Shown piece after piece: positions 16,316-26,386 of a stretch of 64,000 bases of DNA; position 1 is the stretch's first letter, and each line of letters begins with the position of its first letter. This DNA is from Gallionella sp. (GTDB lineage: Bacteria > Pseudomonadota > Gammaproteobacteria > Burkholderiales > Gallionellaceae). The notes beneath the pieces are model-generated. The model did no database searches. It had not been told where the DNA came from and saw only the letters and a program-made list of their open reading frames with translations. The stretch spans positions 27,489-91,488 of the forward strand of contig JAHFRA010000010.1 in the NCBI GenBank assembly GCA_023259035.1. Reading direction: 5' to 3'. Position numbers and translations under genes: made by a program.

Positions 16316-16546
16316 ATGACGGAGAAGAAAATAGTTGATGGGCGCGGGAGCTTTTGTCCCGGCCCGCTGATGGAACTGATTGTGGCATTGAAGTCGTCCC
16401 AGGTTGGTGATGTGCTGGAGGTATTGTCAACCGACAAGGGTTCTGCGAACGATATTCCGGAGTGGCTTCGCAAGGTCGGTCACGAATACATTTCAACGAC
16501 CGAATCGAATGGAGAGTGGCATATCACAGTACGAAAAACGAAGTAG
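16316..16546 (+). CDS. TusA-family sulfurtransferase
   Basis: This 76-residue protein is a canonical TusA: VDGRGSFCPGPLMELIVALK with C14-P-G-P, followed by GDVLEVLSTDKGSANDIPEW. The Cys carries a persulfide that is passed between partners. The ATG at 16316 is preceded by GGAG. In contrast to the two TusA-like domains at 2.5-4 kb, it keeps CPxP. In this operon it probably relays sulfur between the DsrE protein and the SQR-like flavoprotein. Confidence 0.92.
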   Translation: MTEKKIVDGRGSFCPGPLMELIVALKSSQVGDVLEVLSTDKGSANDIPEWLRKVGHEYISTTESNGEWHITVRKTK

Positions 16547-16581
16547 GGAACTTTGTAGCAATAACCGACAGAGAGGGGAAT

Positions 16582-17718
16582 ATGAAAAAGATATTGATAG
16601 TTGGTGGCGGCATGGGCGGCACGATACTGGCGAACAACATGGCCAGACGATTGACCAATGAACTCAAGACCGGCAAGGTTCGTATCACGATGCTGTCGGC
16701 AACCGAAAAGCACATGTACCAGCCCGGCCTGCTTTATCTGGCAGTGGGCAAGATTACTCCCGATGAACTGTATCGAGACCAGGCCAGCCTGCTTGAGCCG
16801 GGCATCGAGTTTCACGTCGATCCGGTCGAGGAATTCAAGCTCGACAACAATCAGGTCAAAACCAAGAGCGGCAAGACTTTCGATTACGACTATATGGCCA
16901 TCGCCACCGGCTCGCGCATGTTCCCGGAAGGCATCCCCGGCATGGTGGAGGGCGCGGAGACTTTCTACACCGAAGAGACTGCGCTGAAAATGTTCAAGCG
17001 CTTGCAATCGTTCGAGGGCGGGAAGGTGGTCGTCACCGTTGGCGTGCCGCACAAATGTCCGATGGCGCCGCTGGAAATTATTTTCATGCTGCACGACTAT
17101 TTCAAGGATCGCGGTATCGCCGACAAGGTGCAACTGCATTACACTTACCCGATCGGGCGCGTGCATAGCCTGGAAAACGTCGCCAAATGGGCGGCGCCGG
17201 AAATGGATAGGCTGGGCATCAAATACGACACCTTCTTCAACATCAAGGAAGTGGACGTCAAGAACAAAGTGTTGCGCAGCGAGGAAGGCGTCGAAATCAA
17301 TTATGACTTGCTCATTACCATCCCCACTCACAAAGGCATGGAAGTGTTGGAGAAGAACGGCCTCGGCCAGAATGGCTGGATACCAACCAACCGCACCAAG
17401 TTGAATATGGAAGGCCGCGACAATGTATTCATCCTCGGCGATACCACCAATATTCCGATCAGCAAGGCCGGTTCCACCGCACACTTCGAGGCAGACACGC
17501 TGGGCGAGAACCTCGCCGCCATCGTCAAGATAGGTATACCGGTGCGCGAATACGATGGCAAAGTGTTCTGCTTCATTGAGGTTGGCAAGGATCGCGCAAC
17601 TTATGCGATGTTTGACTACAAGAACCCGCCCGACCCGAAGGCGCCGACCAAAGCGGTACATTGGTTCAAGATGGCCTACAACAAACTCTACTGGATATCC
17701 GCGCGTGGACTCCTGTAA
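16582..17718 (+). CDS. Sulfide:quinone oxidoreductase-like FAD protein
   Basis: The 378-residue flavoprotein has an N-terminal FAD site (ILIVGGGMGGT), a second dinucleotide motif (MAIATGSR), VGVPHKCPMAPLE with C159, the FAD-binding FILGDTTN segment (283-290) and C330 (KVFCFIE). Canonical SQRs also have a Cys near residue 128; here that region reads ETFYTEE, so only two of three redox Cys are visible. The C-terminus (HWFKMAYNKLYWIS) is amphipathic and could attach it to the membrane. It probably oxidises sulfide or a persulfide and passes electrons to quinone. GAGAGGGG precedes the ATG. Confidence 0.85.
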   Translation: MKKILIVGGGMGGTILANNMARRLTNELKTGKVRITMLSATEKHMYQPGLLYLAVGKITPDELYRDQASLLEPGIEFHVDPVEEFKLDNNQVKTKSGKTFDYDYMAIATGSRMFPEGIPGMVEGAETFYTEETALKMFKRLQSFEGGKVVVTVGVPHKCPMAPLEIIFMLHDYFKDRGIADKVQLHYTYPIGRVHSLENVAKWAAPEMDRLGIKYDTFFNIKEVDVKNKVLRSEEGVEINYDLLITIPTHKGMEVLEKNGLGQNGWIPTNRTKLNMEGRDNVFILGDTTNIPISKAGSTAHFEADTLGENLAAIVKIGIPVREYDGKVFCFIEVGKDRATYAMFDYKNPPDPKAPTKAVHWFKMAYNKLYWISARGLL

Positions 17719-17732
17719 CGTGGAGGTGTGAG

Positions 17733-18347
17733 ATGAATACAGAAACCAAAGATGAAAAGGTCGTCATGGATTATGAGTTTGAGCGCGTAATTGCGGCAGC
17801 GCGGGATTCATTGACCGATGAAATGGTCGGGCGTCTCGCCGGTTCCGCCGCCGAAGCACTCGATCTGATTGACAAGGCAGGACGCTCCGGGCTGAGTAAA
17901 GCGATCCCGGCGCTGGCCGAGATGGTCAATAACGGCGATCTTGAACGACTCTCGCAACTTGCCCGCGTCTACCATGCAGCGCAGGATGCGCTTACCGATG
18001 AAATGGTCGGACGCATCGCAGAAACATTGGGTGAAGGAATGTCCCTGCTCGATCGAGTTAATCGAAGCGGCTTCTGGAGGCTTGTAGAAGTGATGGAGCG
18101 TCTCGAATCCACGGGTGCGCTGGAACGCATTGCCAGCAGCCTGCCACAATTATTGGAACGTCTCGACATGGTGGCCGGATTACTGACCTGCGTGGAAAGC
18201 GCGGCGCAAAAGACTCAGGCTCAACCGGCTGCTGCTGGTATCGGCAGCATGTGGAAGATCATGACGAACGAGAAAACGGTGCGCTCACTCCAGTTCTTGT
18301 TGAATACGAGTGAACAATTGCAGGAGCATTGCGCAAAACCACGCTGA
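17733..18347 (+). CDS. DUF1641-family protein with internal repeat
   Basis: The 204-residue, mostly helical protein belongs to the DUF1641 family that often follows SQR-like genes. It has two similar segments, one around DSLTDEMVGRLAGSAAEALD and one around DALTDEMVGRIAETLGEGMS, so the N-terminal two thirds are an internal duplication. It has no signal peptide or membrane helix and one Cys pair position only (LLTCVES and EHCAK). GGAGGT precedes the ATG, 14 bp after the SQR stop. Its function is unknown; a partner of the SQR-like enzyme is likely from context. Confidence 0.8.
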   Translation: MNTETKDEKVVMDYEFERVIAAARDSLTDEMVGRLAGSAAEALDLIDKAGRSGLSKAIPALAEMVNNGDLERLSQLARVYHAAQDALTDEMVGRIAETLGEGMSLLDRVNRSGFWRLVEVMERLESTGALERIASSLPQLLERLDMVAGLLTCVESAAQKTQAQPAAAGIGSMWKIMTNEKTVRSLQFLLNTSEQLQEHCAKPR

Positions 18348-18372
18348 TGCAACAGTAGAGGTTTTTCCATAC

Positions 18373-18399
18373 CAACACCTTGTTCTCTCCAAGGTGTTG
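18373..18399 (+). terminator. Likely terminator of the sulfur operon
   Basis: CAACACCTT and AAGGTGTTG form a nine-pair stem 25 bp after the DUF1641 stop, followed by CGTTTGG. The T-run is short, but its placement between convergent genes supports termination. Confidence 0.55.
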
Positions 18400-18429
18400 C
18401 GTTTGGTAATTGAGCGCGCCCCGGTTAAG

Positions 18430-19920
18430 CTACAACCCCAGCTCGCCCCACATCTGATCCACGCGCCGCTTCACCGCTTCGTCCATCACGATCGGCGTAC
18501 CCCATTCGCGCTGTGTTTCGCCCGGCCATTTGTTGGTGGCATCCAGCCCCATCTTGCCACCCAGTCCTGATACCGGGCTGGCGAAATCGAGATAGTCGAT
18601 CGGCGTCTTGTCCACCAGCAGCGTGTCGCGCACCGGGTCGACGCGCGTGGTGATCGCCCAGATCACTTCCTGCCAGTTGCGGATGGCAACGTCGTCATCC
18701 ACCACGATAATGAACTTGGTGTACATGAACTGGCGCAGGTAGGACCAGATGCCGAACATCACGCGCTTGGCGTGTCCGGCATATTGTTTTTTGATACTGA
18801 CCACCGCCATGCGGTATGAACAGCCTTCCGGCGGCAAATAGAAATCCACGATTTCGGGAAATTGTTTTTGCAGCATGGGGACGAACACTTCGTTCAGCGC
18901 CACACCCAGCATCGCCGGTTCGTCGGGCGGTTTGCCGGTATAAGTGGAGTGGTAGATCGGGTCGCGCCGCAGGGTGATGCGCTCTATCGTAAATACCGGG
19001 AATTTGTCCTGCTCGTTGTAATAGCCGGTGTGGTCGCCATACGGCCCTTCAAGGGCCGTTTCATAAACGCCTCCTTCCAGTGCGTTCTTATCGGGGTGGA
19101 TCACACCTTCCAGAACGATCTCGGCGGAAGCGGGGACTTGTAAATCGCTGCCGATGCATTTCACCAGCTCGGTCTTGCTGCCGCGCAGCAGCCCGGCGAA
19201 CTGGTATTCGGACAGGGAATCCGGAATCGGCGTGACCGCGGCGAGGATCGTGGCCGGGTCGGCACCGATCACCACCGCAACGGGGTAAGGCTGCCCCGGA
19301 TGCTTCTCGCAGTGGTCGCGAAAATCCAGCGCGCCGCCGCGGTGCGCCAGCCAACGCATGATCACCTTGTTCGGCGCGATCACCTGCTGGCGGTAGATGC
19401 CGAGATTTTGGCGCGGCTTGTTCGGGCCGCGCGTGACCACCAGACCCCAAGTAATCAGCGGCGCGACATCGCCCGGCCAGCAGTGCTGGATCGGCAGTTT
19501 ACCCAGGTCCACATCCGCGCCTTCCCACACCACCTCCTGACAGGGCGCACCGGACAGCACCTTGGGCGACATGGTCAGCACCTGTTTGAGCACTGGCCAT
19601 TTTTCCCAGGCATCCTTCAGACCCTTGGGCGGTTCGGGTTCTTTCAGGTAGGCCAGCAATTGTCCGACTTCGCGCAACGCGGCGACATTCTCTTCACCCA
19701 TGCCCAGCGCCACACGGCGCGGGGTGCCGAACAGATTGGCCAACACCGGAATCTTGTGCCCGAGCGGATTTTCAAACAGGATTGCCGGACCTTGCGCGCG
19801 CAACACGCGGTCGCAGATCTCAGTCATTTCCAGATGCGGCGAAACCGGCGCGGACACACGCTTGAGTTCGCCGATTTTTTCCAGTTGCGCGATGAAGTCG
19901 CGCAGGTCTTTATATTTCAT
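18430..19920 (-). CDS. ubiD: 4-hydroxy-3-polyprenylbenzoate decarboxylase
   Basis: The 496-residue protein matches UbiD in length and in motifs ([43 protein letters not shown] with the catalytic acid). UbiD needs prenylated FMN supplied by UbiX, which is not in the window. It removes the carboxyl group of the ubiquinone precursor. AAGGAG precedes the ATG. It lies 65 bp after the acyltransferase genes on the same strand and may be co-transcribed with them. Confidence 0.96.
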   Translation of the reverse strand: MKYKDLRDFIAQLEKIGELKRVSAPVSPHLEMTEICDRVLRAQGPAILFENPLGHKIPVLANLFGTPRRVALGMGEENVAALREVGQLLAYLKEPEPPKGLKDAWEKWPVLKQVLTMSPKVLSGAPCQEVVWEGADVDLGKLPIQHCWPGDVAPLITWGLVVTRGPNKPRQNLGIYRQQVIAPNKVIMRWLAHRGGALDFRDHCEKHPGQPYPVAVVIGADPATILAAVTPIPDSLSEYQFAGLLRGSKTELVKCIGSDLQVPASAEIVLEGVIHPDKNALEGGVYETALEGPYGDHTGYYNEQDKFPVFTIERITLRRDPIYHSTYTGKPPDEPAMLGVALNEVFVPMLQKQFPEIVDFYLPPEGCSYRMAVVSIKKQYAGHAKRVMFGIWSYLRQFMYTKFIIVVDDDVAIRNWQEVIWAITTRVDPVRDTLLVDKTPIDYLDFASPVSGLGGKMGLDATNKWPGETQREWGTPIVMDEAVKRRVDQMWGELGL

Positions 19921-19985
19921 TCTTAAACTCCTTGAGCCGATAGCTTGCAGTAGAACCTGGGGCGCTACCTGCTACAAACTACCGG

Positions 19986-20855
19986 CTAATAAAATCTCTC
20001 TTCGCCTTCAGGACGAGTCTTGAACCGCTTATGCAGCCAGAAATATTGCTCCGGCATTTCGCGCACGCGCTGTTCGATGAATTCGTTCATGCGGCGCGTG
20101 TCTGCGATGTCGTCACCGCTCGGATAGTTCTCCCATGCCGGGAAAAAGGTCAGCACGTAACCTTTACACCCTGATAATACACGGGTGATGCCAGGCACAA
20201 CCTTCGCGCCAGTCATTTTCGCGATGCGCGGCACCGAGGTCATGGTTGCGGCAGATACGCCGAAGAAGGGGATGAAAGCGCCGTCCTTGACGCCTTGATC
20301 CTGATCCGGCGGATAGATGAACGGCATACCTTCGCGCATACCTTTAAGGATAGGGCGGAGTCCTTGCTGGCGTGAGTAAAGGCGTTGGTTGCGGAAGCGG
20401 GTACGCTTCTTCAAAAGCAGTTCGGTAAAGTAGGGGTTCTTCTGGTTCGCATACATGCACACCGTATCGGTATGTTGTGCAACCCACTGCCCGCCGATAT
20501 CCATACCGACGAAATGCGGCGTGAGCAAAATGGCGGGCTTGTCCTTGACCGCCTCAAAGTGCTCGACACCCTCGACGCGAATCAGGCTGCAGATGCGCTC
20601 AGCACTCGACCACCACAGGATGCCACGCTCGATAAGGGAGCGACCGAACATCATGAAATGATCACGCAAGAGTTTCTTGCGCACCTCATCGCTCATGCCG
20701 GGGAAACACAGTTTCAGGTTGATGGCGCCCACCTTGCGACGTTCTGCGGCCAGCAGATAGAGCAACAACCCGACAGCGTCACCGATAACAACGATAACGC
20801 GGAACGGCAGAAAATGGATCAACCACAAAATAAAAACGCCAAGACGTACCAGCAT
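19986..20855 (-). CDS. Lipid A biosynthesis acyltransferase (LpxL/HtrB family)
   Basis: The 289-residue protein has an N-terminal membrane anchor and the acyltransferase motif TPHFVGMD (H-x4-D), followed by YPPDQDQGVKDGAFIPFFGV. These are typical of late acyltransferases that add secondary acyl chains to lipid A at the cytoplasmic face. GGGGAG lies before GTG 20858 and ATG 20855. The ATG overlaps the stop of the upstream acyltransferase gene, so the two are translationally coupled. Confidence 0.9.
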   Translation of the reverse strand: MLVRLGVFILWLIHFLPFRVIVVIGDAVGLLLYLLAAERRKVGAINLKLCFPGMSDEVRKKLLRDHFMMFGRSLIERGILWWSSAERICSLIRVEGVEHFEAVKDKPAILLTPHFVGMDIGGQWVAQHTDTVCMYANQKNPYFTELLLKKRTRFRNQRLYSRQQGLRPILKGMREGMPFIYPPDQDQGVKDGAFIPFFGVSAATMTSVPRIAKMTGAKVVPGITRVLSGCKGYVLTFFPAWENYPSGDDIADTRRMNEFIEQRVREMPEQYFWLHKRFKTRPEGEERFY

Positions 20856-21748
20856 CACCGCTCCCCGAACACGTCTGGTGACGCCACGCCGGGTGGCGCC
20901 ACACCGCGCGGAGTTTTATAACGGTTATAACTCCATAGATATTGAGCTGGAGAAATCGCGATTACGCGCTCCAAGGCTTTATTTATTTGCAGCGGCACGG
21001 GTTTTGAAAAGTCCAGCGGCAATGGCTCGAAGCTCAGCACATAGCCAGCGCCGTGCGGCAGGCGTTCGGCGAAAGCTAACAGCACTGTTGCGCCGCTGGC
21101 CTGGGCCAATCGTCCGCTCAATGTCATGGTGTAAGCCGGGCGCGCAAAGAAATCCGCCCATTCACCCTCGCCATAACTTGGCACTTGATCGGGCAACAAC
21201 CCGATCGCCTCGCCTCTCCTGAGTGCCTTGTAGAGCACTCGTACACCGCTGACATCTGCTGTTGCCAATCGTGTTAACCCTCGCTCTCGGCCACCGCGCA
21301 TTATTTTTTCCAGCCAAACTTGTTTGGGGGAGCGGTACAAACATGTCAGCGGCAAATGCTGTCCGACATAGAGTCCGGCCACTTCAAAACAACCCCAGTG
21401 CGGCGTAAGCAGAATGATGCCTTTGCCTTGTGCGCGAGCCGCTTCAATATGCTCCCAACCCCGGCAGCTTTGCACCATAGCGCAAACTTGCGCCAGCGGC
21501 CTGCACCATACCCAAGGCAACTCGGCGACGCTTTTACCCGCCTCGTTGATGGCATGGTCAAGCAATTCGGCAAAGTGCTTTTCATCTGTGGCCAGATGCG
21601 CCTGGCGCAAGTTCTCTTCAGTGCGTGCGGCATATCCATTGGACACTGCAAAGGCTACGTGTCCGACCAGTGTACCAAGGCTGTGCAACACGCGCAGCGG
21701 CAACATCGCGATCAGGCGAAAAATTGATTTAAAGAGAAAGTCAGTCAT
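20855..21748 (-). CDS. Second lipid A acyltransferase-like protein (LpxL/LpxM family)
   Basis: About 297 residues with an N-terminal membrane segment and the motif TPHWGCFE (H-x4-E), then LLPDQVPSYGEGEWADFF. It is a paralogue of the next gene, and the pair probably adds two different acyl chains. The start is uncertain: ATG 21748 and GTG 21793 both lack a good ribosome site. A Pro/Gly-rich tail (TPRGVAPPGVASPDV) is unusual for the family. It is divergent from metK. Confidence 0.85.
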   Translation of the reverse strand: MTDFLFKSIFRLIAMLPLRVLHSLGTLVGHVAFAVSNGYAARTEENLRQAHLATDEKHFAELLDHAINEAGKSVAELPWVWCRPLAQVCAMVQSCRGWEHIEAARAQGKGIILLTPHWGCFEVAGLYVGQHLPLTCLYRSPKQVWLEKIMRGGRERGLTRLATADVSGVRVLYKALRRGEAIGLLPDQVPSYGEGEWADFFARPAYTMTLSGRLAQASGATVLLAFAERLPHGAGYVLSFEPLPLDFSKPVPLQINKALERVIAISPAQYLWSYNRYKTPRGVAPPGVASPDVFGER

Positions 21749-21836
21749 AAAAAGCCAATGGTACCGAGAAGTCTTGAATAAGTCCCGCGTCACCGTGGCG
21801 CATGATCAAGTTGCTGGGCGGGCGTTGAGTATTTGG

Positions 21837-21842
21837 TATAAT
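21837..21842 (+). promoter_or_regulatory. metK promoter -10 box
   Basis: A perfect TATAAT lies 38 bp before the metK start. The best -35 candidate is TTGCTG at 21811, with a 20-bp gap, so the upstream element is weak or activator-dependent. No SAM riboswitch could be recognised in the short leader. Confidence 0.5.
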
Positions 21843-21879
21843 GCGTGTCTTTAATTATTGAGAAATTGAGCGGAGAACC

Positions 21880-23043
<1,164 letters not shown>

Positions 23044-23069
23044 GACTAGCCCAATACGTTGTTTAAAAC

Positions 23070-23105
23070 AGCCGCCCAAGAATGACAACTCTGGGCGGCT
23101 TTTTG
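23070..23105 (+). terminator. Rho-independent terminator after metK
   Basis: AGCCGCCCA and TGGGCGGCT form a GC-rich stem, followed by TTTTTG, 27 bp after the metK stop. Confidence 0.85.
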
Positions 23106-23145
23106 TTAAGTTAAGTTGGGGCCATGCAATAAGTTAAATTCTTAT

Positions 23146-24393
23146 ATGCTCATACGAATCCACATCGAACAACTGCGTTTAGGTATGTATATACACGAAC
23201 TATGTGGTTCGTGGATGGATCACCCGTTCTGGCGCGGCGCATTTCTGCTGGATAATCCCAAAGACCTGCAAACCGTTCTGACTACCGGCATCAAGGAAGT
23301 GTGGATAGACGATGCCAAAGGCCTTGGTGTCTCTGTTGATGAGGGTGAGCTGGAAGGGGAGTCTGAAGAGGCAATTGCGGCAGAAGTAGAAGCCACACTT
23401 GCAGAGGCCGACACGAGCGGCAAAGTAGTAGAGCGCGTCAATATTGCACAAGAGGCCGCTCGCGCGGTCAAAACTTGCTCCAAGTCCAAACAAGCTGTCA
23501 CCTCGATGTTCAAGGAAGCGCGCATGGGCAAGGCATTGAGCGCCAACGATGCGCTTCCTATCGTCGAAGAAATTTCCACGTCGGTAATGCGCAATCCCGG
23601 CGCGTTGATCGGGCTTGCCCGCCTGAAAGACAAGGACGATTACACCTACATGCATTCGGTCGCAGTGTGCGCGCTGATGGTTTCACTGGCACGGCAACTG
23701 GGGTTGAGCGATGAGCAAGTCCGCCAGGCTGGCCTGGCCGGTTTGCTGCATGATGTCGGCAAGATGATGGTCCCGCTGCGTGTCCTCAACAAACCGGGCA
23801 AACTGACCGATGCCGAATTCGAGACGGTAAAAAGTCATCCGTCCCAAGGGCATAAGATGTTGCTCGAGGGTACCGGGATCAGCGATATCGCGCTGGATGT
23901 CTGCCTGCATCATCACGAAAAAACGGATGGCAGAGGATATCCGGAACGGCTCACGGATACGCAGATCAGCCTGTACGCTAAAATGGGGGCGGTGTGCGAT
24001 GTGTATGATGCGATCACTTCCAACCGTCCCTACAAGAACGGCTGGGAACCAGCAGAATCTCTGCGCAAGATGGCGGAATGGAGCAACGGGCATTTTGACT
24101 CGCGCATATTTCAGGCCTTTGTTAAAAGCATTGGTATTTATCCGATCGGCTCACTGGTCAAGCTGGAGTCTAATCGCTTGGGCGTAATCATCGAACAAAC
24201 CGAGAAATCGCTGCTCTCACCCGTAGTGAAAGTGTTTTTCTCGATCAAGTCCAATGTCCGGATTCCCCCGGAAATACTGGACTTGTCAAAACCGGCTAGC
24301 AAGGACAAGATCGTTTCGCACGAAGATCCGGTAAAGTGGGGCATCCGCGACATCCAGGAACTATGGAGCGGCGTTTCCGCCGCACCTTGGTAG
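23146..24393 (+). CDS. HD-GYP domain protein (probable cyclic-di-GMP phosphodiesterase)
   Basis: In the 415-residue protein, residues 1-115 match a DUF3391-like N-terminal region (LRLGMYIHELCGSWMDHPFW) and residues 150-330 are an HD-GYP domain with GLLHDVGKMMVP, HPSQGHKMLL, HHHEKTDGRGYPE and a CDVYDAITSNRPYK segment. The HD and GYP residues are all present, so it should be active against c-di-GMP. ATG 23146 matches the domain start. It has no receiver or membrane part, so its input is unknown. Confidence 0.9.
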   Translation: MLIRIHIEQLRLGMYIHELCGSWMDHPFWRGAFLLDNPKDLQTVLTTGIKEVWIDDAKGLGVSVDEGELEGESEEAIAAEVEATLAEADTSGKVVERVNIAQEAARAVKTCSKSKQAVTSMFKEARMGKALSANDALPIVEEISTSVMRNPGALIGLARLKDKDDYTYMHSVAVCALMVSLARQLGLSDEQVRQAGLAGLLHDVGKMMVPLRVLNKPGKLTDAEFETVKSHPSQGHKMLLEGTGISDIALDVCLHHHEKTDGRGYPERLTDTQISLYAKMGAVCDVYDAITSNRPYKNGWEPAESLRKMAEWSNGHFDSRIFQAFVKSIGIYPIGSLVKLESNRLGVIIEQTEKSLLSPVVKVFFSIKSNVRIPPEILDLSKPASKDKIVSHEDPVKWGIRDIQELWSGVSAAPW

Positions 24394-24422
24394 CAGTTTC
24401 AGCAAAAAATCCTTTTTGCGTT

Positions 24423-24428
24423 TATAAT
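24423..24428 (+). promoter_or_regulatory. ahcY promoter -10 box
   Basis: TATAAT occurs in TTTATAATCC, eight bases upstream of the riboswitch aptamer. Transcription would start at about the first aptamer bases, as expected for a short riboswitch leader. Confidence 0.55.
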
Positions 24429-24435
24429 CCGCGCC

Positions 24436-24499
24436 CTCCGAGGGGTGCTGCAGCGGGACTTTTGGTCTCCCGTCAGGCTCGGATGTTTCAACGGCACCT
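24436..24499 (+). promoter_or_regulatory. S-adenosylhomocysteine riboswitch
   Basis: The leader matches the SAH aptamer. P1 is TCCGAG (24437-24442) with CTCGGA (24478-24483). An inner P2 stem is made by GCGGGA and TCCCGT. The conserved CCGAGGGGTGCTGC and AGGCTCGG strings are present, and a pseudoknot pairs GGTGC (24444-24448) with GCACC (24494-24498). The element lies 31 bp before ahcY, its normal target; SAH binding turns on recycling. The call rests on motif and pairing read by eye. Confidence 0.88.
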
Positions 24500-24529
24500 A
24501 TTCATTAACTTTTATGAATGGAGTGCTTT

Positions 24530-25933
24530 ATGAACGCCGCTTTCACCGATTACAAAGTCGCCGATTTGTCCCTCGCCGCATGGGGGCGCAAGGAAATCGC
24601 CATTGCCGAAACCGAGATGCCCGGCCTGATGGCAATCCGCGAAGAATTCACTAAGAGCCAGCCACTCAAGGGCGCGCGCATCACCGGCTCGCTGCACATG
24701 ACCATCCAGACCGCCGTGCTGATCGAGACGCTGACCGCACTCGGCGCAGAAGTGCGCTGGGCATCGTGCAACATCTTCTCCACCCAGGATCATGCCGCCG
24801 CCGCCATCGCCAAGGACGGCATCGCGGTATTCGCCGTCAAGGGCGAGACGCTGGCCGAATACTGGGACTACACCCACCGCATTTTCGAATGGCCGAATGG
24901 TGGTCTTTCCAACATGATCCTCGACGACGGCGGCGACGCCACGCTGCTGCTGCATCTGGGCGCGCGTGCGGAAAAAGATGCTTCGCTGATCAGCAAGCCG
25001 ACTTCGGAAGAGGAAACCTGTCTGTTCGCTTCGATCAAGGCCAAACTGGCAGTAGATAAAACTTGGTATTCAACGCGCCTCGCCGCGATCAAGGGCGTGA
25101 CCGAAGAAACCACTACCGGCGTGCACCGCCTGTACCAGATGCACGAACGCGGCGAACTGAAATTTCCCGCGATCAACGTGAACGACTCGGTGACCAAGTC
25201 CAAGTTCGACAACCTGTACGGTTGCCGCGAATCGCTGGTAGACGGCATCAAGCGCGCCACCGACGTGATGATCGCGGGCAAGGTCGCCGTAATCGTGGGC
25301 TACGGCGACGTGGGCAAGGGTTGTGCGCAAGCCATGCGCGCGCTGTCCGCACAGGTTTGGGTAACCGAGATCGACCCGATCTGCGCGCTGCAAGCGGCAA
25401 TGGAAGGCTACCGCGTGGTGACCATGGAGTATGCCGCCGACAAGGCCAACATCTTCGTCACCACCACCGGCAATTTCCATGTCATCACCCACGACCACAT
25501 GGTGAAGATGAAGGATCAGGCCATCGTGTGCAACATCGGCCATTTCGACAATGAAATTGATGTCGCCTCGATTGAAAAATATAAATGGGAAGAGATCAAA
25601 CCCCAGGTGGATCACGTGATTTTCCCGGATGGCAAGCGGATCATCCTGCTGGCCAAGGGGCGTCTGGTAAATCTCGGTTGCGGTACCGGCCATCCATCCT
25701 ATGTGATGTCCTCGTCATTCGCCAACCAGACCATCGCGCAGATCGAACTGTTCACCCGCACCAAGGACTATCCGATTGGCGTCTACACATTGCCAAAGCA
25801 CCTTGACGAGAAAGTGGCGCGCCTGCAACTGACCACACTGAACGCGCAGTTGAGCGAGCTGACCGACCAGCAGGCCGCCTATATCGGCGTGCCGAAGAAC
25901 GGCCCGTACAAGTCGGAGCATTATCGCTACTAA
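24530..25933 (+). CDS. ahcY: S-adenosylhomocysteine hydrolase
   Basis: The 467-residue protein has the SAH hydrolase hallmarks: [16 protein letters not shown], the NAD-binding [26 protein letters not shown] and the C-terminal KSEHYRY. It splits SAH into homocysteine and adenosine. I chose ATG 24530 (GGAG upstream); an earlier in-frame ATG at 24518 overlaps that ribosome site. It is controlled by the riboswitch just upstream and leads into the holin-like gene and metF. Confidence 0.98.
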   Translation: MNAAFTDYKVADLSLAAWGRKEIAIAETEMPGLMAIREEFTKSQPLKGARITGSLHMTIQTAVLIETLTALGAEVRWASCNIFSTQDHAAAAIAKDGIAVFAVKGETLAEYWDYTHRIFEWPNGGLSNMILDDGGDATLLLHLGARAEKDASLISKPTSEEETCLFASIKAKLAVDKTWYSTRLAAIKGVTEETTTGVHRLYQMHERGELKFPAINVNDSVTKSKFDNLYGCRESLVDGIKRATDVMIAGKVAVIVGYGDVGKGCAQAMRALSAQVWVTEIDPICALQAAMEGYRVVTMEYAADKANIFVTTTGNFHVITHDHMVKMKDQAIVCNIGHFDNEIDVASIEKYKWEEIKPQVDHVIFPDGKRIILLAKGRLVNLGCGTGHPSYVMSSSFANQTIAQIELFTRTKDYPIGVYTLPKHLDEKVARLQLTTLNAQLSELTDQQAAYIGVPKNGPYKSEHYRY

Positions 25934-26019
25934 GCGGTATTTTAGCCGCCTCGCGGATAGCAGATAGCCATTCGCGGGGCGGAGCTCCATCACACCGCCA
26001 GCCATTCTGGAGAATATTA

Positions 26020-26379
26020 ATGAGGCTGCTGTTAATCTGGATACTGAATGCGCTGGCCTTGCTGGCCGTGGCAAACTTCGTGCCGGGCATCCACGTTGAC
26101 GGTTTCACTTCGGCTTTGGTTGCCGCATTTTTTCTCGGGCTGGTCAACACGCTGATCCGTCCGTTGTTGTTGTTGCTCACTCTGCCGGTCACGCTGCTGA
26201 CGTTGGGATTGTTCATTTTCGTCATCAACGGGCTGTTGTTCTGGTTCGTCGGCTCGGTGCTGCGCGACTTTGTCGTGGATAGCTTGTTGCACGGCGTATT
26301 GGGCGCGGTGCTGTACAGTATTTTTTCGTGGGCGCTGTCCGCAGCAGCCGCACAAGTCATGAGGCCGCACAATAAATGA
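26020..26379 (+). CDS. Small four-helix membrane protein (phage-holin superfamily IV / YvlD-like)
   Basis: A 119-residue protein with four hydrophobic segments (about 5-22, 30-47, 52-78, 90-112) and the family pattern FLGLVNTLIRPLLLLLTLPV with TLGLFIFVINGLLFW. Despite its name the family is chromosomal and its role is unknown. CTGGAG precedes the ATG. It lies between ahcY and metF, seven bases before metF, a conserved position in betaproteobacteria. Confidence 0.85.
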   Translation: MRLLLIWILNALALLAVANFVPGIHVDGFTSALVAAFFLGLVNTLIRPLLLLLTLPVTLLTLGLFIFVINGLLFWFVGSVLRDFVVDSLLHGVLGAVLYSIFSWALSAAAAQVMRPHNK

Positions 26380-26386
26380 GGATGGC

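Noticed and set aside
25951..25983. CCGCCTCGCG/CGCGGGGCGG hairpin after ahcY as terminator
   Set aside because: The stem has a wobble, no T-run follows, and the next genes are on the same strand at operon spacing.
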